Shown here: positions 36,480 to 46,196 of the stretch, piece after piece
Position numbering within the stretch: position 1 is the stretch's first letter
How the letters are laid out: each line of letters begins with the position of its first letter
From: Brevibacillus choshinensis
GTDB taxonomy: Bacteria; Bacillota; Bacilli; Brevibacillales; Brevibacillaceae
Assembly (NCBI RefSeq): GCF_001420695.1
Contig: NZ_LJJB01000010.1
Span: 328,365-392,364, forward strand
Reading direction: 5' to 3'
Length of the DNA: 64,000 bases
The notes under the pieces: model-generated
Told to the model about the DNA's origin: nothing
What the model saw: only the letters and a program-made list of their open reading frames with translations
Databases searched by the model: none
Position numbers and translations under genes: made by a program

Positions 36480-38030
36480 CTATGCTTTTACATTCGACTC
36501 CTGCAACTGCACTTTTGGCGCATTGCGATCAATCATGTATTTCCCCACGAAGATCGCGGCAATCATGAGATACGCGTAAACGAACTGCATGGACGAAGCT
36601 TGCGCGAAGCCAACGGTCGGAGCGTGGATGATCCCAAAGAGCGAGAGGAGGGAAGCTGTCGCGCCTGCGATGGCGGCACGCAAAGGCTTATCCGTGATGG
36701 CAAATATCGCGATGCAGCCCCACACCATACTGCTGAGTGGTGCGCCATTTCCTAAATGGACGAGACCGTTGTAATAAACGCCCTTGTTGGCCATAGCGGC
36801 AGCCCCCACCGCCTTACTCGTCGTTCCAGCCGCAGAGAGTATGTTATTTGCCATGGTCAACGCCCAGTTGGCGATCCATGGGAACAGGCAGATGAAGATG
36901 ACAGGCACCTCTATCTTAGGAGTCTCTCGAACGACTTGATTGGCTGTCACAATCCCGATGTAAACCAGGATGGGAACAATCGCTGCTACCGGAATGACTG
37001 CCAGCAAAAAGGCGCCGAGTCCAAAGAGTGAAATGATAAACATCGACAAGCCCGTTGCTACAGTGTAACCAATACCAGCCCCAAGTGACTTCCATCCTGC
37101 GTGACCGACATACACCGTAACGGGATACGGATTGCCGCAAAAGCATCCGATAATCGAGGAGATTCCATTGGCCAGCATGACTTTGCGCGTATTGTATTCA
37201 TCACCAGCGGCATGTGCACTCTCGATGTTTTCCAGGTCAAAGATGTAATTCGCGAGGCCAAGCGGAACGGCAGATGCCAAATAAGGAAGGGCATGCGGGA
37301 TTCCTTGGATCAAGCTGTCGATGTGCACGGAAGGTGGGTTAAAGCCAAACGACTGCATAGCGGCTGCGATCGCCGCCGGATCTTGTAAGCCGAAGATCCA
37401 CGCCAGGGCGGTTCCGGTGGCGAGCAAGAGAAAGCCTGTTGGAATCTTTGCAAACAAAGGTGATTTTCCAAACCAGTTGAGGAAAATGATGATGAGGACA
37501 GCAAATGCCACGAGTGGTGTCTCAAACGATTGCAGCATCGGGTTCATGGCCAGAAGCAACAGACCTAGACCTGACAGACACGACAACAGAACGGTTCTCG
37601 GGATCATTCGACGGATGGTGTCACCCAAAAACGAACCGACGACGAGAATCATTGCTTCAAAAAAGCACCAGACGAGTGCGATCTGGAAAGCAAATTCTGC
37701 GTTTTTCGTCTGCAAATACACTGGCAAAATGACCAAAAAGGTCACGGTAAAGATCGAGGGCGCGCTTGGCCCAGATGGCAGAGCCGTTACATCTCTTCGC
37801 CCCGTTTTCTTTGCCAAATAATAACCAAACACGAAATAGCAGATACTGGCCAAGCATATTCCTAGTCCAAACGCAGGGACGACTCGCCCATACACGATTT
37901 CTTTCGGAAAGCCTACGACGAATAACAGTAGGGCAATCATCGTCAACAGATTGGTCAGGTTGTTGGCGAGTAGACCAAAATAAGCGGCCCAGTCGCCTTT
38001 TTTCCAAAGCAATCCTCGTACGTTATCCAT
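36480..38030 (-). CDS. NCS2-type purine/xanthine permease
   Basis: 516 residues, about 12-14 helices, related to the xanthine/uracil/vitamin C permease family. N-terminal NLLTMIALLLFVVGFP, central QSFGFNPP and GNPYPVTVYVGHAGWK (substrate-region pattern). AGGAG precedes ATG 38030. It follows the deaminase gene by 220 bases, which contain an imperfect hairpin, so it may be part of the carbamoyltransferase operon or a separate unit. Likely imports a purine base or derived compound; specificity not determinable. Confidence 0.85.
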   Translation of the reverse strand: MDNVRGLLWKKGDWAAYFGLLANNLTNLLTMIALLLFVVGFPKEIVYGRVVPAFGLGICLASICYFVFGYYLAKKTGRRDVTALPSGPSAPSIFTVTFLVILPVYLQTKNAEFAFQIALVWCFFEAMILVVGSFLGDTIRRMIPRTVLLSCLSGLGLLLLAMNPMLQSFETPLVAFAVLIIIFLNWFGKSPLFAKIPTGFLLLATGTALAWIFGLQDPAAIAAAMQSFGFNPPSVHIDSLIQGIPHALPYLASAVPLGLANYIFDLENIESAHAAGDEYNTRKVMLANGISSIIGCFCGNPYPVTVYVGHAGWKSLGAGIGYTVATGLSMFIISLFGLGAFLLAVIPVAAIVPILVYIGIVTANQVVRETPKIEVPVIFICLFPWIANWALTMANNILSAAGTTSKAVGAAAMANKGVYYNGLVHLGNGAPLSSMVWGCIAIFAITDKPLRAAIAGATASLLSLFGIIHAPTVGFAQASSMQFVYAYLMIAAIFVGKYMIDRNAPKVQLQESNVKA

Positions 38031-38250
38031 TTCCGCTCAGCTCCTATTATGAAAGATGGATGATCACTCAAAAACTCGAATAATTCTGAAATTTACCTAC
38101 AAAAAAAGAGAGCAAATCATGGAGTTTGTTTTGAGAGCCGAATGGTACAGGTTGAAGCATGAATGAAAAGGGTAAAGGCAGTGCCAGAAGAACAGCCCCC
38201 ATCATGGTTCCTATCTACTGACACCGTTACCTCATCGTTTCCTTTGTCTC

Positions 38251-38703
38251 TTACACGTTGGCTTTTTTATGAAAATGCGTGAATAAGTGATCGCAGTCGG
38301 CACGCTTCTCTACCTTGATCATGTTCAGCGCGCTCTTGTCTTTGCCCGACAAATAATCGCGGAGATGCTTGTCGGAAAAGCCGTGCTCATGAGCATCGTC
38401 GTTCGTCGAGCAGTAGTACACTTCCTTGATTCCTGCCCACATGATGGCGCCCACGCACATGGGGCAAGGCTCGCATGTGGCGTAAATGACGCAGCCTTCC
38501 AGATTCATAGTCCCTAGCTTTTTGCAGGCTTCACGGATTGCCACCATTTCTGCGTGCTGAGTCGGATCGTTATCGGCGATCATCCGGTTGCTGCAGACGA
38601 CAATAATCTCGTCGCCTCTGACGATAGCTGCGCCGAATGGACCTCCGATGTTGTTATCCATGCCTTCGATCGTTTTTTCTACTGCCAGCTTCATGTAATC
38701 CAT
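38251..38703 (-). CDS. Nucleoside/nucleobase deaminase (CDA-fold, guanine-deaminase-like)
   Basis: 150 residues with the zinc motif QHAEMVAIREA (His/Glu near residue 49) and CEPCPMCVGAIMWAGI (two Cys near 78 and 81). The arrangement fits GuaD-type guanine deaminases or related cytosine/isocytosine deaminases rather than TadA, because of the C-terminal GFSDKHLRDYL region. 24 bases after the carbamate kinase gene, it probably releases ammonia from a purine or pyrimidine compound imported by the neighbouring permeases. Confidence 0.88.
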   Translation of the reverse strand: MDYMKLAVEKTIEGMDNNIGGPFGAAIVRGDEIIVVCSNRMIADNDPTQHAEMVAIREACKKLGTMNLEGCVIYATCEPCPMCVGAIMWAGIKEVYYCSTNDDAHEHGFSDKHLRDYLSGKDKSALNMIKVEKRADCDHLFTHFHKKANV

Positions 38704-38727
38704 CGTGTTGTGCCTCCTACTATGCTC

Positions 38728-39678
38728 TTATCTCACAATGTGAGTGCCTGCCTTGTTGTTGACTGCTTCCTTGAGGCTCTCCGGGTTCGTGATGATGACT
38801 CTGGACCCGTTTTTCTCCAAAAAGCTCAGGCTCGCCTCGATCTTCGGCAGCATGCTGCCCTTGGCAAAGTGATCCTGCTCGATATACTTCTTGGTTTCTT
38901 CCACGCTGATTTGCTCCAACGCTTTTTGATCCGGTTTTCCGAAGTTGATGCAGACGCGAGGAACTCCTGTGGTGATGATCAGTGTCTCAGCGTGAATTTG
39001 CTCTGCCAGCAAGCTCGTGGCAAAGTCTTTGTCGATGACGGCATCGATCCCGTCATACTCATTGTCGCCTTTTTTCACGACTGGAATGCCTCCTCCACCT
39101 GCCGCAATCACCACGTAGCCGGAATCAATCAGCGACTTGATTGCATCCTTTTCGATGATATCAATCGGCCGCGGAGAAGGAACGACTCGACGATAGCCCC
39201 GACCGGAATCCTCCACCATGACCCAGTCTGGATGCTCAGCCTTCATCGCTTCTGATTGTTCCAGGGTAAAGAAGGAGCCGACTGGCTTCGTAGGATTTTG
39301 GAAGTTTGGATCATCGATGCTGACTTCCACTTGTGTGATGACGCTCGCTACTTTTTGTTTCATCCCGCGCTTGGCAAATTCGTTCGTCAGCGCCTGCTGG
39401 ATCTGGTAACCGATTCCACCCTGTGTTTCTGCCACGCAATTGACCAAAGGAATCGTAGGCATCCCGGTAATTTCGTTGGCAATCTCGCAACGGCGCATCG
39501 CAAATCCGACCTGCGGACCGTTGCCGTGCGTTACGACTACCTTGTAGCCTTCCTCGATCATATCTGCAATATGGGTGACCGTTTCTCTCACAGCTTCATA
39601 CTGATCCTGAATCGAATCACGTCCATTTTCTCTGACTAATGCGTTGCCTCCGATGGCTACAATAACAAGTTCTCCCAT
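38728..39678 (-). CDS. arcC: Carbamate kinase
   Basis: 316 residues of the amino acid kinase fold: VAIGGNALVRENG at the N-terminus, THGNGPQVGF near 51, AAGGGGIPVV near 200, KGSMLPKIEA near 273. It converts carbamoyl phosphate and ADP to ammonia, CO2 and ATP. No arginine deiminase genes are adjacent; instead it lies downstream of FdrA/DUF1116/DUF2877 genes, matching the role of AllK in oxamate carbamoyltransferase clusters. It probably yields ATP from carbamoyl phosphate formed by those proteins. Confidence 0.94.
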   Translation of the reverse strand: MGELVIVAIGGNALVRENGRDSIQDQYEAVRETVTHIADMIEEGYKVVVTHGNGPQVGFAMRRCEIANEITGMPTIPLVNCVAETQGGIGYQIQQALTNEFAKRGMKQKVASVITQVEVSIDDPNFQNPTKPVGSFFTLEQSEAMKAEHPDWVMVEDSGRGYRRVVPSPRPIDIIEKDAIKSLIDSGYVVIAAGGGGIPVVKKGDNEYDGIDAVIDKDFATSLLAEQIHAETLIITTGVPRVCINFGKPDQKALEQISVEETKKYIEQDHFAKGSMLPKIEASLSFLEKNGSRVIITNPESLKEAVNNKAGTHIVR

Positions 39679-39740
39679 CCGTATACCCTTCTTTCAAGTG
39701 ATATCAACTCTACGCTTCACTCGGCAATGAGATCATGCTG

Positions 39741-41213
39741 TCAGGAAACGCTTCCGTTCGGTTTGTTCATGCGATGGCAAAGTGTATAGAGTACGAAGGA
39801 AAGAATCAGCCCACTGAAAAAGGCAAATTGATTCAGCGTAGACAGCAGAGGGACATTCTTGAGAAATGCGCCGGACATCGGAAGAATGAAGCTGATTGCC
39901 ATGATGGTGCAGGCCACGACGTTGTATCCATTGGAGTACTCGCCGTTATCACCTGGTTTCACGTACATCGTGGACAAGTTCAATCTTCTTTTCCGTTCAA
40001 TGTAATAGCTCGAGAGCATGATCCCTGCAATCGGTCCGTACATGGAGCCAATGAAGCTATAAAACAAGTACAGCGTCTCCGTGCTCGACACCAGCTTCCA
40101 AGGTAAAATAAGCGTGCCAATCACTGCTGTCCAGATACCTGCAGACTTGACCGTAAACCATTTTGGCAGGAGCGCCGTCATTTGCAGGCCAGCAGGCAAC
40201 AGATTACCAAATACCACAAAGCCAGTAGCGCCTACATTCAGGGCCAGAATCAGCACGATGACTGCAAACGGATTTTCGATTTTGCCAATCGCGTCGACGA
40301 TATTAAAGATCGGCTGTCCAAATGCGATTTCGGTTCCGACAATCAGCCCGATGCACGTAATGGCAAAGAGTACATAAGAAACGATCATCCCGATCGGAAG
40401 ACCAATCATCGGCGCTCGCGGCGTTTTGGCCCGTTGTGTCAGGTCTGCGATGTTGACGATTGGACCTGCCCAGTTGGATACCAAGGCACTCACGCATGCG
40501 ATGAATACGAGCCCATTCTCCATTGGCTTGACTGGCACATAGTCCATAATAGGACCGATACCACCTGCGATCCAGATGGCCCAGATCGCTGCCCCGATGA
40601 TGAAGATGTACACCACAGGCGACGAATACTTGCTAAATACACTCAAGATGTTCATTCCACCTAAAAACAATAAAACCGTGACCAGCCATAAAAGAATGTA
40701 GGAGAGCATCGTGGGAAAATCCAAGCCGAATATGTCAAATCCAGCTCCCCAGGTCATGTAGCCCGGAAAAATTTTCGCAAAAATCACGTTCAATGATTGC
40801 GCCCCTACTACTGTCGTTGCTCCAAAGAAGACGACCCCTGCCACCAGTCCGCGGCATAGCGCAGGAATGACAGAACCTTTTACACCGAATGAATCTCGCA
40901 ACAGCATCGCAAACGGAATCCCGTACTTGGAAGCTGAGTAGCCGTTCAGCACATAACCAGCCGAAACGATGATAGCAGACAGCATCACGGCCATAAAAAC
41001 CTCTGGCACGCTCAGACCGAGAGCGAAAAACCCGGCTACTGTCATGTACGACATGATGTTATGAACGGCGCCCATCCAGACCGTAATGTAAGAAAACGTA
41101 CCCCAGTCTCTTTGTGCAGTTGACTTCGGTAAAATATCTTCGGAATACCCATAGGATTTCCACTCTTCACGTGCTGCTTCTTCTTGTGCTGCTTTCCATT
41201 CTACCTGTGCCAT
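39741..41213 (-). CDS. NCS1-family nucleobase/allantoin-type permease
   Basis: 490 residues with about 12 helices and an NCS1 (cytosine/purine/uracil/thiamine/allantoin) pattern, including WGTFSYITVWMGAVHNIMSY at the start and SNWAGPIVNIADLTQRAKTPR in the middle. Placed between the DUF1116 and carbamate kinase genes, it likely imports the substrate of this catabolic set. The exact solute (cytosine, allantoin, a hydantoin or another ureide) cannot be read from the sequence. Confidence 0.88.
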   Translation of the reverse strand: MAQVEWKAAQEEAAREEWKSYGYSEDILPKSTAQRDWGTFSYITVWMGAVHNIMSYMTVAGFFALGLSVPEVFMAVMLSAIIVSAGYVLNGYSASKYGIPFAMLLRDSFGVKGSVIPALCRGLVAGVVFFGATTVVGAQSLNVIFAKIFPGYMTWGAGFDIFGLDFPTMLSYILLWLVTVLLFLGGMNILSVFSKYSSPVVYIFIIGAAIWAIWIAGGIGPIMDYVPVKPMENGLVFIACVSALVSNWAGPIVNIADLTQRAKTPRAPMIGLPIGMIVSYVLFAITCIGLIVGTEIAFGQPIFNIVDAIGKIENPFAVIVLILALNVGATGFVVFGNLLPAGLQMTALLPKWFTVKSAGIWTAVIGTLILPWKLVSSTETLYLFYSFIGSMYGPIAGIMLSSYYIERKRRLNLSTMYVKPGDNGEYSNGYNVVACTIMAISFILPMSGAFLKNVPLLSTLNQFAFFSGLILSFVLYTLCHRMNKPNGSVS

Positions 41214-41318
41214 GTTCCATCTCCTTCATCAAGCCCTCCCCTCACACTCGACTCTCACAGCGTCATGAGAAACTGTCCCCTGTACTGCGAAAGTCGCGTG
41301 ATCGCAGGAAAAAACTTG

Positions 41319-42743
41319 TTAGCTGATGCGTTCGCTTAAGGTCAGGAGTGCTTTTTCAAAAGCCTCAGCAGGCGGGTACGTAATCCCTGCTCCGATCATG
41401 CCAATTCCAGCTTCCTTGTGGGCAATCGCTGTATTGATGATCGGTAGAATCCCCGTTTGCACCACATTGCGAATATCGATACCCGTCGCTACCCCTTGGA
41501 AATTCAGAATCGGAATCGTTACATTCGGGTTCTCTGCTGTCGTGATTTCCTTCATCTTGGTCGAGAAACCAATTGCTTCATCCACGGTTCCGCCTACCAA
41601 TGCGACAATCGCTGGAGCAGCTGCCATCGCGAATCCGCCGATACCGTATGTCTCTGTAATTGCGCTGTCTCCGATATCCAGACCGGAATCTTCCGGCTTG
41701 TACCCTGCAAACATCGGCCCTACTACCTTTTGAGCCGGACCCGTAAACCATGTATTTCCTGGCATACCGCTCACACGGATTCCGAATTCTACGCCATTGC
41801 GGGCCATCGTGGTGACGATCGTGCTGTGTTCGATACCATGTGCCGCATCAAGTGCGCATTTGCACAAGGCCATCCAGGTCGGACCGGAGAAATAATCGCT
41901 GCTCGCGACGAAATCAAAGACTTCGCGCTTTTGCTCCTTGGTGAAATCTGTTTCTAAAATGTACGGCGTCAGCGCTTGAATCAACAAACTCGTACCCGCA
42001 TTATTCCGGTTGTGGCACTCGTCACCCATGTGTAGCGCTTGGGCGAGCAGCAGGCGCAAATCGATCTCTCCGGCAATTTTCATCGCCTCGCGCAGCATCG
42101 GACCGAGCACGTCGCGCATCCAGTTCAGACGTGTAATGACACTTTCGTCATTTGCACCCATTCGGAGAATTTTGGACATTTGCTCACTTAGGTTTGTATA
42201 AGCCACGTTGCCATATGTTTTATTTTTGACGACATGCATGTACATCGAAGCAGAAGTGACACCCGCCATGGAGCCTACGCAATTATGCTCGTGGCATGGG
42301 GAGAAAGTAATCGCCCCAGACGCCGCTACCTTCTCGGCCTCTTCGATATCTTTTGCCAAGCCTTCGAACACGAGAGCGCCAGTCACGGCACCCTTCATCC
42401 CTCCGCACATACGGTCCCACGTAATCGGTGGTCCTGCGTGCAGGATGGTAGTCTTCGTCATGCCTGGAACCACATTGATTGCTTGGTCGAAGCCAACTAG
42501 CATCGGCTGCGATTGAATGATTCGCTCGACTGCCAGCTTGTTTGCTGCTTCGATTTTTTCTGCCAGTGCAGCATTTTCCAGTCTGTCCAGAGCGGCGATT
42601 AATTCAGGCTTTCCACCGCCTGGCGGTTTCCATTCCAGATGCGTCGCACTTCCTTGCTGCTTGATGATGTCATCTTTAAAGAATTCGATCCCTACGTTGA
42701 TGGCATGTATTTTATTTGAGAACAGCTCATTGATTTTACTCAT
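41319..42743 (-). CDS. allG: DUF1116 protein (YlbE/AllG-like), putative oxamate carbamoyltransferase subunit
   Basis: 474 residues of the DUF1116/YlbE family, with conserved-looking patches AGPPITWDRMCGGMKGAV near residue 122, CHEHNCVGSMAGV near 154 and GDECHNRNNAGTSLL near 240. In E. coli the FdrA, YlbE and YlbF products (AllF, AllG, AllH) have been reported together as the oxamate carbamoyltransferase of anaerobic allantoin catabolism. Same-strand neighbours here are FdrA (6 bases upstream) and DUF2877. The role is inferred by family and context. Confidence 0.85.
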   Translation of the reverse strand: MSKINELFSNKIHAINVGIEFFKDDIIKQQGSATHLEWKPPGGGKPELIAALDRLENAALAEKIEAANKLAVERIIQSQPMLVGFDQAINVVPGMTKTTILHAGPPITWDRMCGGMKGAVTGALVFEGLAKDIEEAEKVAASGAITFSPCHEHNCVGSMAGVTSASMYMHVVKNKTYGNVAYTNLSEQMSKILRMGANDESVITRLNWMRDVLGPMLREAMKIAGEIDLRLLLAQALHMGDECHNRNNAGTSLLIQALTPYILETDFTKEQKREVFDFVASSDYFSGPTWMALCKCALDAAHGIEHSTIVTTMARNGVEFGIRVSGMPGNTWFTGPAQKVVGPMFAGYKPEDSGLDIGDSAITETYGIGGFAMAAAPAIVALVGGTVDEAIGFSTKMKEITTAENPNVTIPILNFQGVATGIDIRNVVQTGILPIINTAIAHKEAGIGMIGAGITYPPAEAFEKALLTLSERIS

Positions 42744-42749
42744 GGTTGG

Positions 42750-44294
42750 TTACGCCCCTTTCCCAACAAATTCTCTGGCCAAAAGACCTGCATTGGTACT
42801 GCTGCTGGCAATCGTCACTCCAGCGGCCATCAGCTTGCCCACCTGATCTTCCAGCTTCGGCGAATCCAGATCTGTACCCATTACATAGCCCAATATTTCC
42901 AGATGTCTCCCGTCTTTTTCTGCCTGCTTTTTCGCCTCGATAATCGCCGGCAGCATGACACCTACTGGATCTTCGTGGGAACCGAAGCCCAGGATAAAGT
43001 CCATGAGGATGACACCCACAGATGGATCTTTTGCTTCCTCCAAGAATCTAGCGATGCGCGTGGATGGATCGATCATCGGATGCGGCTTGCCGTTCGTGAA
43101 ATCGTCGTCACCCATATCCAGGAAGGTGTGGGCTTGGCTCACATGCAGGTTTTTCAGCTTGTAATCCGGATTCTTCTGAATGTTGCTGTATACGTCTTCA
43201 AACGTTTCCATTGCGATGTACATCGCTTCATCACACAAGGTACCGCCGCAGAACAGTCCGCGAACGTATTTTTGCTCCGCTGTCAATTTGGCACGCACTT
43301 CTTCGATCAGCGGCCAGTTCAATGCACGTTTGTTGATTTCGTCTTCGTTGGCTCCTGCCAGAACAACGGCTTTGAGCGCAGCTTCTTTCGAGGTTTTGGC
43401 AAAATGCCCGCCTGCTGCAAGTACCGCTTCTTCTTTACCACCAATGAAATAAACAACAACCGGTTTTTTGCATTGTTTCACTTGTGCCAGCACTTTTTCT
43501 TCCACGCTTGGTGCAGGTGGCTTGGAAATGAGCACGATGACTTTCGTCGCCTCATCCTCGTCCAATGCCTTGATGCCATCCAGCATCATGATGCCGCCCA
43601 CCTGCTCGCTCAAATCACGCCCACCGGTACCAATGAGCTGCGTAATACCGCCACCAAAATCGTGAATGCGAACGCTGACCTCCTGGCTGCCCGTTCCGGA
43701 TGCTGCCACGATACCGATGTTTCCTTTGCGTACAGCGTTGCCAAAGCACAGAGCTACATTTCCGATAATCGCGGTCCCGCAGTCAGGTCCCATCAACAGC
43801 AAGCCTTTTTCGTGTGCGAATTGCTTCAAAGCGATCTCGTCTTCGATGCTGACATTGTCGCTGAACAACATGACGTGCAAGTCGTTCTCCAGTGCCTTCC
43901 GGGCTTCTCTCGCTGCGAATGCACCGTTGACGGAAATGATCGCCAGATTCGCCTCGGGGATACTTTTTGCCGCGGAATCAATGGTGGCGTACTTGATCTC
44001 GCTCGCCCCTTTGGTTTCGCCCTTTTTCGTGAACAGCTCCTCGATGCCTGTGAATGCATTCTCGCAAAGCTCGTCTGTCTCTGCTTTGACGACGATCATC
44101 AGGTCACTGCTTTTCGCCTCTTCCAATTCGGGCGTCAAAAGCCCGACGTTGCGCAGCACTTCCTTGTTCATTTCCGTACCCATGGCGATAACCGCCTGTT
44201 CCACACCTGCGATCTGGTTCGCCTTGGTCGATAGAGACATCAACGAAACCGAATCAAAATAGGTGCTTTTCTTGATCACGACTTTGATAGACAT
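42750..44294 (-). CDS. fdrA: FdrA (AllF-like) succinyl-CoA-synthetase-fold protein
   Basis: 514 residues, full length for FdrA, related to succinyl-CoA synthetase alpha/beta folds. Visible: MGPDCGTAIIGNVALCFGNAV near 150, a phosphate-loop-like VAASGTGSQEVSVRIHDFG near 193, GTGGRDLSEQVGG and CGGTLCDEAM near 350. It overlaps DUF2877 by 19 bases and precedes DUF1116 by 6, so the three are tightly coupled. With them it should form the oxamate carbamoyltransferase, moving a carbamoyl group between oxamate and phosphate. Substrate inferred. Confidence 0.9.
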   Translation of the reverse strand: MSIKVVIKKSTYFDSVSLMSLSTKANQIAGVEQAVIAMGTEMNKEVLRNVGLLTPELEEAKSSDLMIVVKAETDELCENAFTGIEELFTKKGETKGASEIKYATIDSAAKSIPEANLAIISVNGAFAAREARKALENDLHVMLFSDNVSIEDEIALKQFAHEKGLLLMGPDCGTAIIGNVALCFGNAVRKGNIGIVAASGTGSQEVSVRIHDFGGGITQLIGTGGRDLSEQVGGIMMLDGIKALDEDEATKVIVLISKPPAPSVEEKVLAQVKQCKKPVVVYFIGGKEEAVLAAGGHFAKTSKEAALKAVVLAGANEDEINKRALNWPLIEEVRAKLTAEQKYVRGLFCGGTLCDEAMYIAMETFEDVYSNIQKNPDYKLKNLHVSQAHTFLDMGDDDFTNGKPHPMIDPSTRIARFLEEAKDPSVGVILMDFILGFGSHEDPVGVMLPAIIEAKKQAEKDGRHLEILGYVMGTDLDSPKLEDQVGKLMAAGVTIASSSTNAGLLAREFVGKGA

Positions 44295-45184
44295 ACGTTA
44301 CCTCCCGCTTCTATTTGGAGTTCCAATCCACTGAGCAGCCCTAGCGCCATGTCTGTGCCAGACGATGAGCCAATGTTCAGGACATGGCCCAAAGAGAGAA
44401 CCACCTCTTCTGTGGTTCCACTAATTATGGATTGGAGCAGACGGACGATCGATTCTCTTACGTGGCCGATCGCCGCTTTTTTTAGCATCATGAAGCTGAT
44501 TTCATTCGTCCGCTGAGCAGAGGCTAGGACGATCTCTGCGAAAAATGAATGTGGCAAACAACGCGGGATGTTCGGCATGTGGTAAACGCTAAACAATCCC
44601 GTTAAGAAATCGTCTCCTGACGGTGTCAGCCCAGGTCCAAGACCGACAAGTCCAATGGAGTGCTCGTGCGCCTTAGACCATCTGAGCGCAGCCAGATCTT
44701 CGACGAGCTGGCTCGACCGTGACACCAACAGCCGAGAGACTTCCGCTTCAAATACATTGGCTGGTTGGAGCACCTTTTTCATGCCGCCTGTCTTTCCGTG
44801 AGCGGCCAGGTAATCCTTCATGACTGCCACATTTCCCAAAAGACTTCCTTGATCAGAAGGATAAGCAGGTAGCACACATTCCCATCTGACTACATGATCC
44901 TGACAGGAGATGGTGAACTGCTTTCCCACGGATACCATGCCATCGCTGACAAGCACTTGGTCATTCACGGCAATACCACTATTTTGGAAGCGCTTACGAT
45001 CAACCACTAGCGTATTGGGCCCGTTATCCAATTGGTTACAGGCAATCGTATACAACTCACCATTTTCCGAACACTGAATGTTGATGGTCTTGTCAAAGAT
45101 GCTGTGTACAATCCCGCTGAACCTGCTGCTCGCGATCCTCTTTACAAAACCGGCATCGCCCGACAATGCTTGAGCATGATTCAC
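44276..45184 (-). CDS. allH: DUF2877 protein (YlbF/AllH-like), third carbamoyltransferase subunit
   Basis: 302 residues of the DUF2877 family, with the diagnostic GLGPGLTPSGDDFLTGLF near residue 190. GTG start at 45184, 6 bases after the ankyrin gene stop; its 3' end overlaps fdrA. In E. coli the same family (YlbF) is the AllH component. The small overlaps argue for equimolar expression with FdrA and DUF1116. Catalytic share of this subunit is unclear. Confidence 0.85.
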   Translation of the reverse strand: MNHAQALSGDAGFVKRIASSRFSGIVHSIFDKTINIQCSENGELYTIACNQLDNGPNTLVVDRKRFQNSGIAVNDQVLVSDGMVSVGKQFTISCQDHVVRWECVLPAYPSDQGSLLGNVAVMKDYLAAHGKTGGMKKVLQPANVFEAEVSRLLVSRSSQLVEDLAALRWSKAHEHSIGLVGLGPGLTPSGDDFLTGLFSVYHMPNIPRCLPHSFFAEIVLASAQRTNEISFMMLKKAAIGHVRESIVRLLQSIISGTTEEVVLSLGHVLNIGSSSGTDMALGLLSGLELQIEAGGNVCLSKS

Positions 45185-45190
45185 ACAAAT

Positions 45191-45799
45191 TTACTTCGCT
45201 CCGGCTTCCAGCAAAATTTGTTCGATTTCAGTGTAGCCTTTTTGTCTGGCGAGCGTCAGCGGTGTCACGCCGTATTTATCTACCATGTGAACATTAGCAC
45301 CGTGTTCGATGAGCATTTTTATGATTGTCTGCTGTCTTTCTCCGCCGTCGTTCAGGATGATTGCTTCGATGAGTGGAGTCCATCCGCACGTATTGGTGTG
45401 GTTTACATTGATGTCCGTCGTCGTCAACAGCTCATGCACGATTTCCACGTGACCTTTTTCACTCGCAGGTGTGATACCCACTCCCCCAAAGCGAGTGACG
45501 AGTTCCACGTTTGTATTGGCTTTAACCATCATTTTCACGAGTTCTAATTTTCCATTGACGCAGCCAAATAAGAACGGATTAAAGCAGGTTTCGTCTTGCA
45601 GGTCGATATCTGCCCCTGCCTCGATCAAATACGCCACTGCGTCATAGTGGTCGTTCATCGCCGCGAGCAGGATCGCCGTTCGTTTCTGCTTGTTCCGTGC
45701 ATTAAGATCGACGCCTTGCGCTACATATGATTGGAGTGCTGCGACATCCCCCTGGCTTGCTGCCTCAAGGAACGATTGTACGAGTTGATTATCAGACAT
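45191..45799 (-). CDS. Ankyrin-repeat protein leading the carbamoyltransferase operon
   Basis: 202 residues made almost wholly of about five to six ankyrin repeats (patterns such as TAILLAAMNDHYDAVAYLI, GITPASEKGHVEIVHEL and TPLTLARQKGYTEIEQIL), with no signal peptide or other domain. It is the first gene of the operon, 6 bases before the DUF2877 gene, with TAGGAGG upstream of its ATG. Ankyrins bind proteins, so it may be an assembly factor or regulator of the AllFGH-like complex or of the PucR protein; no direct evidence. Confidence 0.9.
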   Translation of the reverse strand: MSDNQLVQSFLEAASQGDVAALQSYVAQGVDLNARNKQKRTAILLAAMNDHYDAVAYLIEAGADIDLQDETCFNPFLFGCVNGKLELVKMMVKANTNVELVTRFGGVGITPASEKGHVEIVHELLTTTDINVNHTNTCGWTPLIEAIILNDGGERQQTIIKMLIEHGANVHMVDKYGVTPLTLARQKGYTEIEQILLEAGAK

Positions 45800-46196
45800 G
45801 TAGTACCTCCTATAATCTTAGTCAGCCTCTTTAGAAAACTTGGCTTTGCCAAGCCCCCGGCACAGGTGAAGCCTTAGTTGCGCTTATACTATCAACCTTA
45901 GAATTTCCTTAGTATCCGATCGTACAAAAAAGAACAGATTGCACAATCAGGTCCCTATGATATAGTTGACTGGTATAATTCACGATTCTGGTTGCTAAGC
46001 CGGGTGAAATAGCGGGGCTTGTAGCAAAAAAAGGCATAAAACTCGCCTTTTTCGACATATAACACCCCCTGCAGCATTATTGTAGACAGGATACGAGTGG
46101 CCGTCATTGTGTATCCAAACTAAAAAAAGATACTCTCCATTGTGCACGATGCACAATTTTACAAAATGCTTGGAAAGCGGTAAGGGAGGGAAGCGA
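45800..46196. promoter_or_regulatory. Divergent control region with repeated ATTGTGCA/TGCACAAT sites
   Basis: The 397 bases between the ankyrin operon and pucR contain no gene. A perfect palindrome ATTGTGCA-CGA-TGCACAAT lies at 46139-46157, about 40 bases before the pucR start. A third TGCACAAT is at 45940-45947 within GATTG-CA-CAATC (45937-45948). These shared octamers are good candidates for PucR binding on both promoters. A separate short stem CTTGGC/GCCAAG lies near 45841-45855 in the leader of the ankyrin operon. Confidence 0.5.

Noticed and set aside
38031-38250. Possible purine riboswitch before the NCS2 permease
   Set aside because: The conserved purine-aptamer core and loop sequences were not found; only an imperfect hairpin is present.
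42903-44234. 443-codon plus-strand frame opposite fdrA
   Set aside because: It lacks a ribosome site and family motifs; fdrA on the other strand is full length and conserved.
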